Both the position numbers and the translations under genes were made by a program. Of a stretch of DNA of 64,000 nucleotides, positions 9,461-18,756 are shown one piece after another; within the stretch, counting starts at the first letter, position 1; each line of letters opens with the position of its first letter. The notes under the pieces are model-generated. The model was not told where the DNA came from, did not search any database, and worked only from the letters and a program-made list of their open reading frames with translations. This stretch comes from Porphyrobacter sp. CACIAM 03H1 (GTDB lineage: Bacteria; Pseudomonadota; Alphaproteobacteria; Sphingomonadales; Sphingomonadaceae). Location: NCBI RefSeq assembly GCF_002215495.1, contig NZ_CP021378.1, positions 2,976,764-3,040,763 of the forward strand. Reading direction: 5' to 3'.

Positions 9461-9688
9461 ACGAAACTGGGCGCGTTCAAGTGGCCAAGAGACGCAGCGG
9501 TGACGCCCGCAAACACAATTGCCTCTCTGTCTTGGTTGCAGCCCTCCATCTGCTGGTGGCGAGGCATGGCAATGGCAGCTTGCCCAAGTTTCGTGCAACA
9601 CAGGCAACGCGTTGGGCGACCATCACGTGATTGAACTAATACACCAGATAGCTTTCCTGCTGCCCTGCTGTCGTCTAGCCGGGCGCTT

Positions 9689-10522
9689 ATGATCGTCCCC
9701 ACGCTCCTGAAAAAACGCGTACCCTATCCTGATCGCAATTCGCTCGGAATAGCCACGTTCATCATCTTCGCCTTCGCGATACCTTGGGGAGGGTGGGTTG
9801 TCATACGGCAGATTGCCGATGGCGGAGACCAGCTGACCGCGACCTTAGCATTTCTTGTGCTACCTGCCGGAGTTAGTCTGGGTGGGTTTGCGGCTAGCTA
9901 TGTCGAGGGTGGATCTGTTGGCCTCGGAGAATTTGCAAAACGAACCGTTCTGGCCCGTTTTGATCCCAAGGCACTGCTCCTCGTGCTGGGCACTCCAATT
10001 GCGGCCGGGCTGCTGACTTTTGCCTCTCACCCTGAGGATCTGATGGGACGCGGGCGCCCTGACCTCATGATCTGGCTTGGGAGCCTGACACTCCTCAACC
10101 TGTCGACTGGGCCGCTTGCGGAAGAGTTTGGCTGGCGCGGCTATCTTCTGGCGAAGTTCGAGCGGCTGTTTCCGACATGGCTCGCAGGGTTGGCGCTCGG
10201 ACCGATCTGGACGCTTTGGCACCTGCCCTTGTTCTGGGATACAGTGTTTGCCGGAGCAGCGCCCTTCTTGGGCTATATGCTGTGGGTTTGCGCATGGTCG
10301 GTGATTTTGGCGATGGTCACGAAAGCGGCAAATGGCAATGTTCTTCCCGCAGTTGCACTGCATTTGTTTTTGAATACGCAGGCAGACTTTTTCAGCGCAT
10401 TTCTTCCCGGCCTTGACGGCAGTGCGCTACCCAGCGGCCTACCGCTTGCTGTCTCCAGTTTCGTTGTCGCGGTCACAGTCATTGCCTGGACCTTACGTTT
10501 CGCAAGGCCAACCTCCGCCTAA
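9689..10522 (+). CDS. CPBP-family intramembrane metalloprotease
   Basis: A membrane protein of 277 aa with about eight hydrophobic segments. It carries the CPBP (Abi, CAAX-processing-like) signatures in order: AEEFGWRGYLL near residue 144 (motif EExxxR), then LGPIWTLWHLPLFW (FxxxH-like motif), and VALHLFLNTQ (HxxxN/D motif). These are the metal-binding residues of the family. Roles of bacterial members include bacteriocin self-immunity and prenyl-peptide processing; none is indicated here. It stands alone on its strand. The start at ATG 9689 begins a few residues before the first transmembrane segment. Confidence 0.85.
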   Translation: MIVPTLLKKRVPYPDRNSLGIATFIIFAFAIPWGGWVVIRQIADGGDQLTATLAFLVLPAGVSLGGFAASYVEGGSVGLGEFAKRTVLARFDPKALLLVLGTPIAAGLLTFASHPEDLMGRGRPDLMIWLGSLTLLNLSTGPLAEEFGWRGYLLAKFERLFPTWLAGLALGPIWTLWHLPLFWDTVFAGAAPFLGYMLWVCAWSVILAMVTKAANGNVLPAVALHLFLNTQADFFSAFLPGLDGSALPSGLPLAVSSFVVAVTVIAWTLRFARPTSA

Positions 10523-10869
10523 CCTCCACAAAGTGGCGCGATTGATCTCATCAGGATTGTCCTAATAGCCCTGTCGAGGGAGAGGAGATTCATTTGATAG
10601 GTGCTATAGAGGGATCACAAACGTCGCTTTTTTCTGGTACTTTGCCCCTTCTTCAGCGCCACAGCTTGATAGATGTCGACACTTTGTATCGCCGTGAATG
10701 CTATACGTTTCCTGCCGGCACCATAGTCTCAGCTTAATGAAAAGTTCATTAGCGGATAGCTTTTTCTTCTCGCAAGGCATCATTGAACTAGTACACTTGT
10801 TGGCATGCCTTGGGACCCAAAGGGTGCAATTGTATCGCCCCAACCCCCTTTTTTGGACGGGAGCGACAC
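10523..10869. other. 347-bp stretch without a supported gene
   Basis: Locally more AT-rich than its surroundings, between the CPBP gene and a small lipoprotein gene. A minus-strand open frame (10604-11038) overlaps the lipoprotein gene and has no recognisable feature. The stretch probably holds the promoter of the lipoprotein gene, but I could not place -35/-10 elements with confidence. Confidence 0.4.
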
Positions 10870-11160
10870 ATGAGAAAGATACTTTTTGCATTACTGACAT
10901 CATCGGCCGCGTTGAGCCTGAGCGCTTGCGCGTCACTTGACCCGGGTATGCTGGGTCTGTCGCCGGGCACTGGCGAAAAGGACGTGTCCGCGATGGATTG
11001 CACTCAGCTCGCCAAGTATTCGGCAGATCTCGGGGCAAATCAGCGACGGATGGAAGCTGCAGCTCGGCTGGCTGGCACCGACCTTTCCTCGATCACCTCA
11101 CAATTCGCAGAGATCCGGCAAAAGTTGTATGAGGCACAGTCTCTGGCCGGCTGCTCCTGA
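10870..11160 (+). CDS. Small predicted lipoprotein, unknown function
   Basis: A 96-aa product starting MRKILFALLT, followed by a hydrophobic segment and the lipobox LSLSACAS, so Cys near residue 20 should be lipidated. The remainder is helical and polar (LAKYSADLGANQRRMEAAARL). An open frame continues 60 bp upstream, but the signal sequence fixes the start at 10870. No domain is recognised. It is the first of a run of small exported proteins extending to 17,901; whether they function together is unknown. Confidence 0.7.
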   Translation: MRKILFALLTSSAALSLSACASLDPGMLGLSPGTGEKDVSAMDCTQLAKYSADLGANQRRMEAAARLAGTDLSSITSQFAEIRQKLYEAQSLAGCS

Positions 11161-11282
11161 TCTTCGGAAAACCAACGGAGAGAAGCGCCAGCAATAGCTT
11201 CAGAGGATGCGTTGCAGCGCAATAGCGCTGCAACGCCAACCGCTGCGTGTCGATACATGAAACTAACTTGGAACGAAGCAAC

Positions 11283-11945
11283 ATGAAGAGAAGTCTGACC
11301 ATGATCGCACTCGGATCAGCGGCAATGTTCTCGGCATCTCAAGCGGTGTCGCAGCCTGCTGACGATCACCCTTGCGTGCAGGAGGTGTGCATTGGCGACG
11401 GGTTGGACAAACTCCGCGCGATCGACTGGCAGACTGTAGCCTACACTTCCGAGAGGGTGAACCGGATCCGTAAGGAAGACAGAGCCCGTCGCGCAAAAGT
11501 GTTCCCTGGCTTCGGTACAGATGGTGTACCCAGCTACCTTATCGTCGGGGAGTTCGACCGCGAACTCATTGGTAGCATGGCGAGCGTTACCGCCGCCTGT
11601 GCGCCAAACGGACTCAGAGGCACATTCATTTCTGAGGGTGGCCACAAGACCATAGTCACCGTTTCACTTCTACCGACATCAATGCCCGAGAGGATGATAT
11701 GGCGGGTCACCAGCATAAGTCGGCTCTACTCGGGCATGGAGCGTCCGTCGGAACGGGGCGAACTCAACCAGGCACTTAATGCGAAATATGCTCGGTTCAT
11801 TAATCGACAGCCGGGCGAGAGTGGAGTGCTTATCGCGCCGCTAGGCAAGGAAACGGTGCTGACGCTGCATTGGGTCGACGTGGACCGGGATCGTAAATTC
11901 GGATCCCATCCTCGATGCGAAAAGCCGAAAAAAGTGGTCCTCTAG
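11283..11945 (+). CDS. Exported hypothetical protein
   Basis: A 220-aa product with a clear signal peptide (MKRSLTMIALGSAAMFSASQAVSQP), hence probably periplasmic. The start is set at ATG 11283 at the head of the signal sequence; an in-frame start 36 bp earlier is less likely. The mature part begins with a Cys pair (HPCVQEVCIGDGLDKL) and has another Cys pair near AACAPNG and HPRCEKP, which could form disulfides. The IGDGLDKL.. segment resembles the start of many small sphingomonad periplasmic proteins, but I cannot name a family. Confidence 0.7.
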   Translation: MKRSLTMIALGSAAMFSASQAVSQPADDHPCVQEVCIGDGLDKLRAIDWQTVAYTSERVNRIRKEDRARRAKVFPGFGTDGVPSYLIVGEFDRELIGSMASVTAACAPNGLRGTFISEGGHKTIVTVSLLPTSMPERMIWRVTSISRLYSGMERPSERGELNQALNAKYARFINRQPGESGVLIAPLGKETVLTLHWVDVDRDRKFGSHPRCEKPKKVVL

Positions 11946-12136
11946 AGCACACCAAGAATGTCCGATCGCGGGATTGGCCTTCATCAAGCGGCGTCATTTT
12001 TCTGCATAGCCAAACAGGGTGCAGCTAAGGCCTAGGGAGAAGAAAGGGATGCGATGCCTCGTCCCTACCCTATACTGATCGACGGTCCGGATCTATTCGT
12101 TTTTTTACACTCAACTACAAAAAAGAGCGGTTACCA

Positions 12137-13624
12137 ATGCAACGTCTGCAAGTCGTATTCCTATTGGGTGTCGGTGCGACCTTAGTCGCGACAGCCGGGG
12201 CTTCTGCCGCTCCAGATCACGCCAAACGCGGTGAAGCCTATCTTGAGTACCTCAGCGATTGCCACAAGGCGCACGTCTGCAACGGCGTGTATCTTGTGGC
12301 TCGCAATGGAGAAGCTGTTTTCGAAGGCGCAGTCGGAGACTCGGGCGACGAGCAGGCAACAGCACTGAAGGTGACCGACCGTTTCGATATTGGCTCAATA
12401 TCCAAGCAATTCACGGCCGTGGCGGTTTTAAAGCTGGTAGCTGAAGGTCGGCTTTCGTTGAGCGACAAGGTCACGACCCATTTCCCCACGTTCCCCTACG
12501 ATGGTGTGACCATTCAAGACATTTTGTCGCACACTTCGGGAATTCCCGAAGTCCTGCCGTATTACTCCAGTCAGCTGCGTCGCACTCCAGATGGTGCACC
12601 AATCACCGGAAGCGATGTCATTTCGGTGCTGGCACAAGGCAACCTGCCAGCAGAATCATCGCGGGGCACTCGCTATAGCTATAGCAATACCGGATATATT
12701 GTATTGGCTGCCTTGGTCGAGCATGTGGCTGACCAACCGTTTGACGTCTATCTCGAACAGTCTTTCTTCAAGCGGCTGGGCATGAAAAGCACATTCCTGC
12801 GCACGCCCGACAATGCAGACTTCAGCACTAGTCGAGCATGGGGATTTCAGCCCGCACCAGATGGCAGCCGCCGCGTTGTTGATCAGCTGCCCAGGCTCTT
12901 CCTTCGCGGAGCAGGAGGCATATATTCTACGGCGTCTGACCTGCTGAAGTGGCAGAATGCCTTGAATGATGGACGGGTCATCCCACGTCGGCTTTACAAG
13001 CTTGCAACAACACCTGCTCGACTTCTGAACGGCGAAGAAGTGCCGTATGGGCTTGGTTTCAGCCTGAAGCCCGACGCTGTTGGCATGCGAAGGATTTCCC
13101 ATGCGGGTCATTGGAGGGCATTCAAGTCAGACCTTTCCTATTTTCCCGATAGCCGCGTCACCGTGATCCAGCTCACCAATAACAGCGAAGACGATAGTGT
13201 TGATACCAACGTATCTGCATTGGCAAAGATCGCCCTCGGACGCGAGGTTTCGCCAATTATGGCTCCAATTGGATGGGATTTGGTTGAGAAACTTGATTCT
13301 GAAGACATCGCGCTCGTCAAAAGTTGGTTTGAACAGGAGATGTCGGCGATCCCGAGACGCTACAGTATCGAAGAATCTGATTTGAATAGCATTGGCTACG
13401 CCTACCTCAATCAGAGAAGCACTGACAAAGCTGAAACAGTATTTTCTCTGACTGCATTGGCCTTTCCTCGTTCTGCCAATGCTCTCGATAGCTTGGCCGA
13501 CGCGCAGGAAGCTCGTGGCGATATCCACGCTGCTCATGCGAGCATCGTTGCCGCACTTGCTATCGAACCGAATTCCGAAGGGCTGAAAAAACGGGCTGCT
13601 GTGTTGCGGTCCCGACTTCCGTGA
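12137..13624 (+). CDS. Serine beta-lactamase-like hydrolase (class C / esterase type)
   Basis: A penicillin-binding-protein-like serine hydrolase (beta-lactamase family, Pfam PF00144 type). It has a signal peptide (to about residue 25), the SxxK motif S87-I-S-K90 within DIGSISKQFTAVAV, the YxN motif Y182-S-N184 in YSYSNTGYIV, and an HxG motif H322-A-G in place of KTG. These are the active-site elements of class C beta-lactamases, DD-peptidases and EstB-like esterases. The last 110 residues form helices with TPR-like spacing (SIGYAYLNQRSTDKAETVF.. ALDSLADAQEARGD), an extension often seen in this family. The likely location is the periplasm. The substrate is unknown and antibiotic hydrolysis should not be assumed. 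Confidence 0.88.
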   Translation: MQRLQVVFLLGVGATLVATAGASAAPDHAKRGEAYLEYLSDCHKAHVCNGVYLVARNGEAVFEGAVGDSGDEQATALKVTDRFDIGSISKQFTAVAVLKLVAEGRLSLSDKVTTHFPTFPYDGVTIQDILSHTSGIPEVLPYYSSQLRRTPDGAPITGSDVISVLAQGNLPAESSRGTRYSYSNTGYIVLAALVEHVADQPFDVYLEQSFFKRLGMKSTFLRTPDNADFSTSRAWGFQPAPDGSRRVVDQLPRLFLRGAGGIYSTASDLLKWQNALNDGRVIPRRLYKLATTPARLLNGEEVPYGLGFSLKPDAVGMRRISHAGHWRAFKSDLSYFPDSRVTVIQLTNNSEDDSVDTNVSALAKIALGREVSPIMAPIGWDLVEKLDSEDIALVKSWFEQEMSAIPRRYSIEESDLNSIGYAYLNQRSTDKAETVFSLTALAFPRSANALDSLADAQEARGDIHAAHASIVAALAIEPNSEGLKKRAAVLRSRLP

Positions 13625-13791
13625 ATCGAACGAATGAAGCCTTTCTGGCAGACTGCGGTGCAGGTACCGCGCTGACTTGTTTGTTTCCAAGCAAGAACAA
13701 AGTTTCTTGCGCACGCGCGTCTCAACCGTCTGATTGACTTACTACAAATAGGTGCTCGCGCCGAGCCCGACGTGGTGTGAGGTGAAGTGAC

Positions 13792-14898
13792 TTGGTGTTG
13801 GCATCCGTCCTACTCGGAATGAGTGCTCCGGCACCCTTTGCCGTGGGCGACCTGAAGGAATTCGGCGACTGGGTGGTGGGCTGTGACAATCACAGAGCCT
13901 GCCATGCCACGTCATTGCCTGAGGAACGCCCTGATGGCAGCCTCGAGGGTCCTATCGGCGATGGCACCCTTTCCGTATCGATTAAGGCGTTGCCAGCCCC
14001 CCGAAGTGCACCCGTGGTCCAAATGGCGCTGGTCGGAGAAGCTGATCGTCGCGCGGCCGCCAGGATCGCCGGGATCGCCATCGATGGCAGGAACCTCGGC
14101 ATTCCGGTTTCAGGCTCGGATGGTCTGGTCAATCTTGATGCAGTCGCCTCGCAGAAGATCGTAGACGCTGCGCGCATCGCTTCCAGGATCGCGCTGATCG
14201 ACGATAAGGGTCAGGACATAGCTTCCGCCTCGCTTCGCGGATGGCGAGCCGCCGCGTCCTACATCGACGCCGAGCAGTATCGTACGGGTACGGTATCCTC
14301 GATGGCCGCACCCGGGGATAGACGATGGGACTACAGCATAGCACCACCGATACCGCCACGTCCGACCATCGTGGTTCAACCCCCATCGCCGCGTCCACCT
14401 GTGATCCTTTCTGATGACGACCTCAAGGCATTGCGCGCGCTCGATCCCTGCCAGAGGTACACACAGATGTCGGCCCAGGAACCGCCTAGGTTTTTTCGCC
14501 TCGATGCCGACCAGACCCTCCTGATCCTGCCAACCTCCTGTGGGGGCTACAACCCCTTGCGGATGCCCTTCGTAATCGATGAAAGCGGCGATGCACGCGA
14601 GGCGGAGTTCTGGCCTTATCCGGGTAACAATATGGCAAACCGCCCCGAACTGCCCGACCTCGATTGGAGCGAGGAGGAGCGTCGGCTGGTCAGTTTTGGC
14701 CGTGGGAGAGGATTGGCCGACTGCGGCGAAGTGTCAGAATTCGTATGGGTCGACGGCAAATTCAGGCTCGTTCACTTCGCGAGCATGTATCCTTGCCGAG
14801 GCAGCTACGACTACATCACCACCTATCGGCTCGACGTCAGGCAGTTGGGTGAAGCCGAAACGGACGACGCTCAATTGCCGGGAGACTCTGGCGATTGA
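13792..14898 (+). CDS. DUF1176-family exported protein
   Basis: A 368-aa protein matching the DUF1176 pattern: an N-terminal FGDWVVGCDNHRACHATSL segment, a paralogous structure with a proline-rich linker (PPIPPRPTIVVQPPSPRPP), and C-terminal cysteine-containing motifs (SCGGYNPL, WPYPG, FVWVDGKFRLV). The annotated start is TTG 13792 (GTG 13795 is equally possible), preceded by GGTGAAGTGA; a short hydrophobic N-terminus is consistent with export. DUF1176 proteins are periplasmic and of unknown function. There is no operon partner on this strand. Confidence 0.72.
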   Translation: MVLASVLLGMSAPAPFAVGDLKEFGDWVVGCDNHRACHATSLPEERPDGSLEGPIGDGTLSVSIKALPAPRSAPVVQMALVGEADRRAAARIAGIAIDGRNLGIPVSGSDGLVNLDAVASQKIVDAARIASRIALIDDKGQDIASASLRGWRAAASYIDAEQYRTGTVSSMAAPGDRRWDYSIAPPIPPRPTIVVQPPSPRPPVILSDDDLKALRALDPCQRYTQMSAQEPPRFFRLDADQTLLILPTSCGGYNPLRMPFVIDESGDAREAEFWPYPGNNMANRPELPDLDWSEEERRLVSFGRGRGLADCGEVSEFVWVDGKFRLVHFASMYPCRGSYDYITTYRLDVRQLGEAETDDAQLPGDSGD

Positions 14899-15332
14899 CC
14901 GGCTCAGACGAGGAGGGCGTAAGGGCAGATCGGAACCACGAAGGCTGCCGAAGCCACCAAGGACTTTGTCGGCTTCATACCGACAAGCCCTGCCGCCGAT
15001 CGGCGCCTTGGCGAAGATCTTGAGCGGCGCGCGGGGTGGTGGTACGCGCAGCCGGTCTCGCATCTTCCCAATTCCACCACTTGTCGACAGGCCCAGGGCA
15101 ACGAGCTTCGAGCAGCTATGCCTGACAGGATCTGATGTCCGAATTTGCGGATCTGGCGCGCGGTAACTTTACATTGACGACAACGGTGAAAGTCAGCGCC
15201 GGGAATGGCACGGTAAGCTCAGAAGTTGAGACGAAGCGACTGGTTGGGGTCTAGAAGGCGAGGCGCGCGAGACGCCGATGCCTGGCGTCGGATCGGGTTC
15301 ATGAAGTCTGTCGCGCCACTGACCGGAGATGT
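14899..15332. other. 434-bp stretch without a supported gene
   Basis: This lies between two convergent genes. It contains a short hairpin (TTGTCGG, 7-nt loop, CCGACAA at 14966-14986) but no U-tract, so it is a poor terminator candidate. The open frames on both strands lack ribosome binding sites and recognisable features. Confidence 0.4.
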
Positions 15333-15662
15333 TCAGAGGCCGGTGCATACAGGCTCGGGCACTATGACAACCAGGCCCTTTGCCAGATCGGTTGATCGAA
15401 GCAGCATGACGTGCTGAACGCAGGATGCGAGCAGGCGATGGGACTTGGTGCGGCTGCAGCGCGTTTCCGAGACCTCGTCGCCTGATCCTGACGCCTTCAA
15501 ACATTCAAAACCCGCCTGGCGCACCGCGTGAATGGCTTGCTCGCGATTCATGTCCGGCGTGAGATAGCCATCCACTTCATCTCTCACTTCAGAAGTTGAA
15601 TCTGCCGAACACGCGCTCAATCCGGTCGGCAAAAGCATTGCCACAAGAAAGATTCTTCTCAT
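15333..15662 (-). CDS. Small predicted lipoprotein, unknown function
   Basis: A product of about 109 aa starting MRRIFLVAMLLPTGLSACSAD; LSAC is a lipobox, so lipidation at that Cys is expected. The open frame extends further upstream but the signal sequence decides the start at 15662. The mature part has three further Cys (FECLKAS, ETRCSRT, ASCVQH). No family is recognised. It lies 129 bp downstream of another lipoprotein-like gene on the same strand. Confidence 0.6.
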   Translation of the reverse strand: MRRIFLVAMLLPTGLSACSADSTSEVRDEVDGYLTPDMNREQAIHAVRQAGFECLKASGSGDEVSETRCSRTKSHRLLASCVQHVMLLRSTDLAKGLVVIVPEPVCTGL

Positions 15663-15791
15663 GTGCGGCGTCATGTCAACAATCTTGGCCTCGAACCGGG
15701 TGAAACCTGACAGCCTTTGATCGTGGCGTGGGCCACATGGCTTGGAGAAGACCGCCACGCGCTTCGTTTGGCCCTGAGGCGCCTTCGCCAA

Positions 15792-16487
15792 TCAGAACTG
15801 GAGCGGCGGATTATTGATGTCTTCGATCATTTCCCAGCACTGTGACGCCGGGCGAAAGAGCAGATAGCCGCCCGATCCCGTCTCCTGGACTAGGTCGCCA
15901 GGGCCCTCCTGCAAGTCTTCAGGCGGCGGGGTCAGATGCGTCTCGAAGATGCCGGGGAGCCAATCCACGCGCACCCGGCTATCGTCAGATTGGTTGATCT
16001 CAACCTGCGTATAGCGAAGAGCTGAAGGATCCTGGCCCTCCATATTGAACAGCATGGCCGATTCAGAAGTAACCAGGTAATTGTCGATCGTTGCTAGCGG
16101 AAAATGCTTCTGCTCCTGATATTGCTTGCGCGTAATCACGCGGGATTTTCCGACCTCGCCGAACCTGATTGAGGTCGCCGTATAAATGGCGCGAACAGCC
16201 GATGAACCGGCGAAGGCCTGAAAGAACGCATGGAAATCCCTGTTCCGACACGCTCCGGCCGCCATCTCGAGCCTCAAGCGATCCGACTCCGTTACTGCAT
16301 CAATGTGCCGGTCATCGGCACCATCAGCTCCTGCTGTATTCGGTTGTCGAGCCGGGCTCGGTGCCGCTACTATCATATCGGTGGGCTCGGCAGCGAATTG
16401 CGGATTATCAGCATCACAGGATGCAAGCGCGAAGACCGTCGCGGCTGCCATCTTGGAGCGGGCATTCTGGTTCAAAAGGAAGGTCAT
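15792..16487 (-). CDS. Predicted lipoprotein, unknown function
   Basis: A 231-aa product with an N-terminal segment ending in ATVFALASCDAD, a lipobox-like sequence, followed by an Ala/Pro-rich linker and a folded region (about residues 65-231) with two Cys (GACRNRDFHAFF and SQCWEMIED). The pattern CRNRDFxxFFxAFAxS occurs in uncharacterised proteobacterial exported proteins, but I cannot name a domain. It is possibly in an operon with the downstream lipoprotein gene (15333-15662). Confidence 0.62.
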   Translation of the reverse strand: MTFLLNQNARSKMAAATVFALASCDADNPQFAAEPTDMIVAAPSPARQPNTAGADGADDRHIDAVTESDRLRLEMAAGACRNRDFHAFFQAFAGSSAVRAIYTATSIRFGEVGKSRVITRKQYQEQKHFPLATIDNYLVTSESAMLFNMEGQDPSALRYTQVEINQSDDSRVRVDWLPGIFETHLTPPPEDLQEGPGDLVQETGSGGYLLFRPASQCWEMIEDINNPPLQF

Positions 16488-16682
16488 GTCAGTCTCTATT
16501 CTCCAGCCGGTTCATTCTGACCTTCTGCAACTCCTCCGAAATCAAAAGCACCGGTCGTTCGGAGGACACCGAAGTTGCGCGTGAGCTACAACAACTCGAT
16601 CAGCGACAAATTCAAAACGCTATCTTCCGTGCTGGGCACAGCAGCATCGCAGCCACAGCGGCGGGCAATGGGGCCCGCATTA

Positions 16683-17333
16683 CTATCGGCCAACGCGCTT
16701 ATTTTGTGCCGGATCGTTCATCGCGTAACCGGCCATCATCCTAAGATAATCCAGATCCGGTATCCCGATGCATTCCATACCCAACGGCTCCATCTGCCAG
16801 TCAAGGCAGGTGCGCCCTGTTCCGACGGAACGCCAGCGCATCTGGTTGCAAGCGTTCTTGAACACGACACTGTGCCACCGCTCTCCGGTCGGCACCGAAC
16901 GGTTCTCCTCGATCCGTGTGAAGCTTTCCGCCCGATTGGCAGGTGGCTTCGAGGAGTCCGATTCCTTGCGGATCCGATCAGTACGAATTGTGAAAAGCGC
17001 GCCGCTGGCGCAATCAATCGTCATCCGCATGTCATGTATGTCGCGCAGCTCGACAGTACGCTGATTGCCTTCGAACACACGCATGACGTTGAAGACCCAG
17101 ATGTTGGTCTTCGAGAGTTCCCGGCTCAGCGCGGCGGTGTTACTGTCAGCCGGAGCATTAGCGAGCAGATCTGCCTGCTGGATCGTGTGCTGCAGCCTGA
17201 GACTACCGAGATCCATGTAAGTCACAACCCGTTCAGGCGCGGCCCCGGTCACATCGATTTCGACCCACCCAATATCAGCGCGTGCCATGGCCGGCATGGC
17301 TAACAATGCCAGCCCAAGGCCGAGACTTCGCAT
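16683..17333 (-). CDS. Exported hypothetical protein
   Basis: A product of about 216 aa with signal peptide MRSLGLGLALLAMPAMARADIGW; the start at 17333 is chosen because it heads the signal sequence (an ATG at 17357 would add eight residues). The mature part contains DMRMTIDCASGALFTIRTDRIR, resembling the surface-adhesin/CAP-like DUFs that track ionic strength in proteobacteria, but I cannot support a family call. It sits 28 bp downstream of the next gene on the same strand, so the two are likely co-transcribed. Confidence 0.65.
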   Translation of the reverse strand: MRSLGLGLALLAMPAMARADIGWVEIDVTGAAPERVVTYMDLGSLRLQHTIQQADLLANAPADSNTAALSRELSKTNIWVFNVMRVFEGNQRTVELRDIHDMRMTIDCASGALFTIRTDRIRKESDSSKPPANRAESFTRIEENRSVPTGERWHSVVFKNACNQMRWRSVGTGRTCLDWQMEPLGMECIGIPDLDYLRMMAGYAMNDPAQNKRVGR

Positions 17334-17361
17334 GAACTTCTCAGGAAAAACGCTCACCCCA

Positions 17362-17901
17362 TCAACTCGTTCGGATTATTTCTGAAACGGAGCAGCCGCT
17401 CGCTTCACGGGCGCAGCGGGCGATGGCGGCCTTATGAGCTTCCGATTTCTTGCGCGCGAAGGCGGCGAAGTAGCTGCCGTCTGCCGCTTTGCTGACACCA
17501 AGCCAGCCATTGGCAACGGTCAGCCCTTCGCGGCAGTTGAGCGCGCCATAGGCTTCGCAACCAGCGACCGCCTCTTTCATTGCACCCCATGAATTGAGCC
17601 GTGCCGTGACATAGAAATAGGCCGGAGTTCCATCGGGCAAATTGCCCCAGGCCAGCGCGGCATTTAGCGGCATATTGGGAATCTCGGGAGCGGCTGCCTG
17701 TCCGGCAGGCATGCTCGTCTCGTCTGGCGCGCAAACGGGGATACGGGTGGTTCCAGCCGCGCTGACCAGTGTCTGTTCGCCAACCATTCGTTGGCCAGCC
17801 CCGCAGGCGCTGTCAGCGTGGGCAGCGGGCCCCTCCGCGAGCGCAAGCATTCCCAACGCCAGCATGCCGAGGCGCAACAGCAGGTGTCGTGTCAGGTGCA
17901 T
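17362..17901 (-). CDS. DUF4189-like exported protein
   Basis: A 179-aa product with a signal peptide (cleavage probably after AAHADSA) and a C-terminal repeat structure, AWGNLPDGTPAYFYVTARL followed by AVAGCEAYGALNCREGLTV, then SKAADGSYFAAFARKKSEAHKAAIARC. Alternating short beta segments, helices ending in Cys, and the WGA-like sequence resemble DUF4189 proteins. It probably forms an operon with the downstream gene. Family assignment is tentative; the function is unknown. Confidence 0.6.
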   Translation of the reverse strand: MHLTRHLLLRLGMLALGMLALAEGPAAHADSACGAGQRMVGEQTLVSAAGTTRIPVCAPDETSMPAGQAAAPEIPNMPLNAALAWGNLPDGTPAYFYVTARLNSWGAMKEAVAGCEAYGALNCREGLTVANGWLGVSKAADGSYFAAFARKKSEAHKAAIARCAREASGCSVSEIIRTS

Positions 17902-18104
17902 CGATGCCTCAGATTGCTTTAGGATGGCGTATCAGGACAATGGCGGGCCAGCACAACTCGGGCCATACCAATATTGAACTAGTTAGATTTTCGTGCTCAC
18001 ACGGGCAGGCTGTGTACATGGGCTTCAGCCATAGGCGCGGGCCGGCGATGTCGACGACGCTCTGAAAGGAAGATGGGCAGGTCGGAGCGAGTAGCTATAT
18101 GGCC

Positions 18105-18443
18105 CTATTGCTTGAGCTTGCCGAAAATCCGCACGAAGCGATTGCGGCCCCGGTAGCGGCGACAATCGGCATGCCCGGGCGCGTTGCCGCTTGAGCGGAG
18201 TTCGACGATCGGCAGAATGCCCGGGATCAGAAGGCTCTTACGGAAGCGGTTACCGTGATCGCTTTTGTCAGCCGGCGTCGCCTTGCGTAATGCGACCGGG
18301 ATCTCATCGGCGGCTCGGCTGCGGCGTAATCTAAAGTCTTCCTGCCGGTCGGGACGGAGCCGAGAAGCAGTCACTGACTGTCGCGGCGGGTTTATGCTTT
18401 GCTTGTAAAGCCGCCGCGTGATCGACCAAGAAACTTGGTCGGC
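18105..18443 (-). pseudogene. Decayed IS5-family transposase fragment
   Basis: On the minus strand the DNA still encodes pieces of an IS5 transposase: LGRSRGGFTSK at about 18,410-18,440, then, after frame disruption, RFRKSLLIPGILPI and RRYRGRNRFVRIFGKLKQ. These align with the intact transposase at 8560-9342 (RFRESLLIRGILPI; RRYRDRNRVERMFGKLKQ) but with many substitutions, a changed Asp/Glu region, stops and no N-terminal third. The fragment is therefore old and inactive. It lies next to the left boundary of the conjugative region. Confidence 0.8.
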
Positions 18444-18490
18444 GGGATAGTGATTAACATGCGATCCTATAGCCCACTGACAGATTACTG

Positions 18491-18700
18491 CTAATCTTCA
18501 GTCCCGACAACAGACCCAATCCATTCGTTAATCTCGGACTCTACCCAGACAGAACATTTAGCCCCGAGAGACCGGCACCTGGGAAAGCGTCCTTCACTCA
18601 TGCGCTGATAAATTGCGGACCGGCGCAAGCCGACCCTGTCCATGACTTCAGGAAGCCGCAAGAGGCGCGGGGGCTGGCCTGCTGATTGTTCAGTATTCAC
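18491..18700 (-). CDS. AlpA-family DNA-binding regulator
   Basis: A 69-aa MerR-like winged-helix protein. The motif LLRLPEVMDRVGLRRSAIYQRMSEGRFPRCRSLGAKCSVWVESEINEWI is the complete AlpA pattern (HTH, then the wing with the SVW and final EINEWI helix). AlpA proteins regulate integrase/excision genes in integrative elements and sometimes plasmid functions. It lies 56 bp downstream of the XRE-like gene on the same strand, so the two may share a promoter in the 19210-19556 region. No integrase gene is in this window. Confidence 0.85.
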   Translation of the reverse strand: MNTEQSAGQPPRLLRLPEVMDRVGLRRSAIYQRMSEGRFPRCRSLGAKCSVWVESEINEWIGSVVGTED

Positions 18701-18756
18701 GGTCGTTGACCTGTCCTGTCAAATTGTCTGCCTGGCCCCCTCCGAGTTGAACCGCT

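Noticed and set aside
10604..11038. 144-aa open frame on the minus strand
   Set aside because: Overlaps the lipoprotein gene and shows no domain, signal or ribosome binding site.
14966..14986. Hairpin between convergent genes
   Set aside because: Stem of only 7 bp with no U-tract; not convincing as a terminator.
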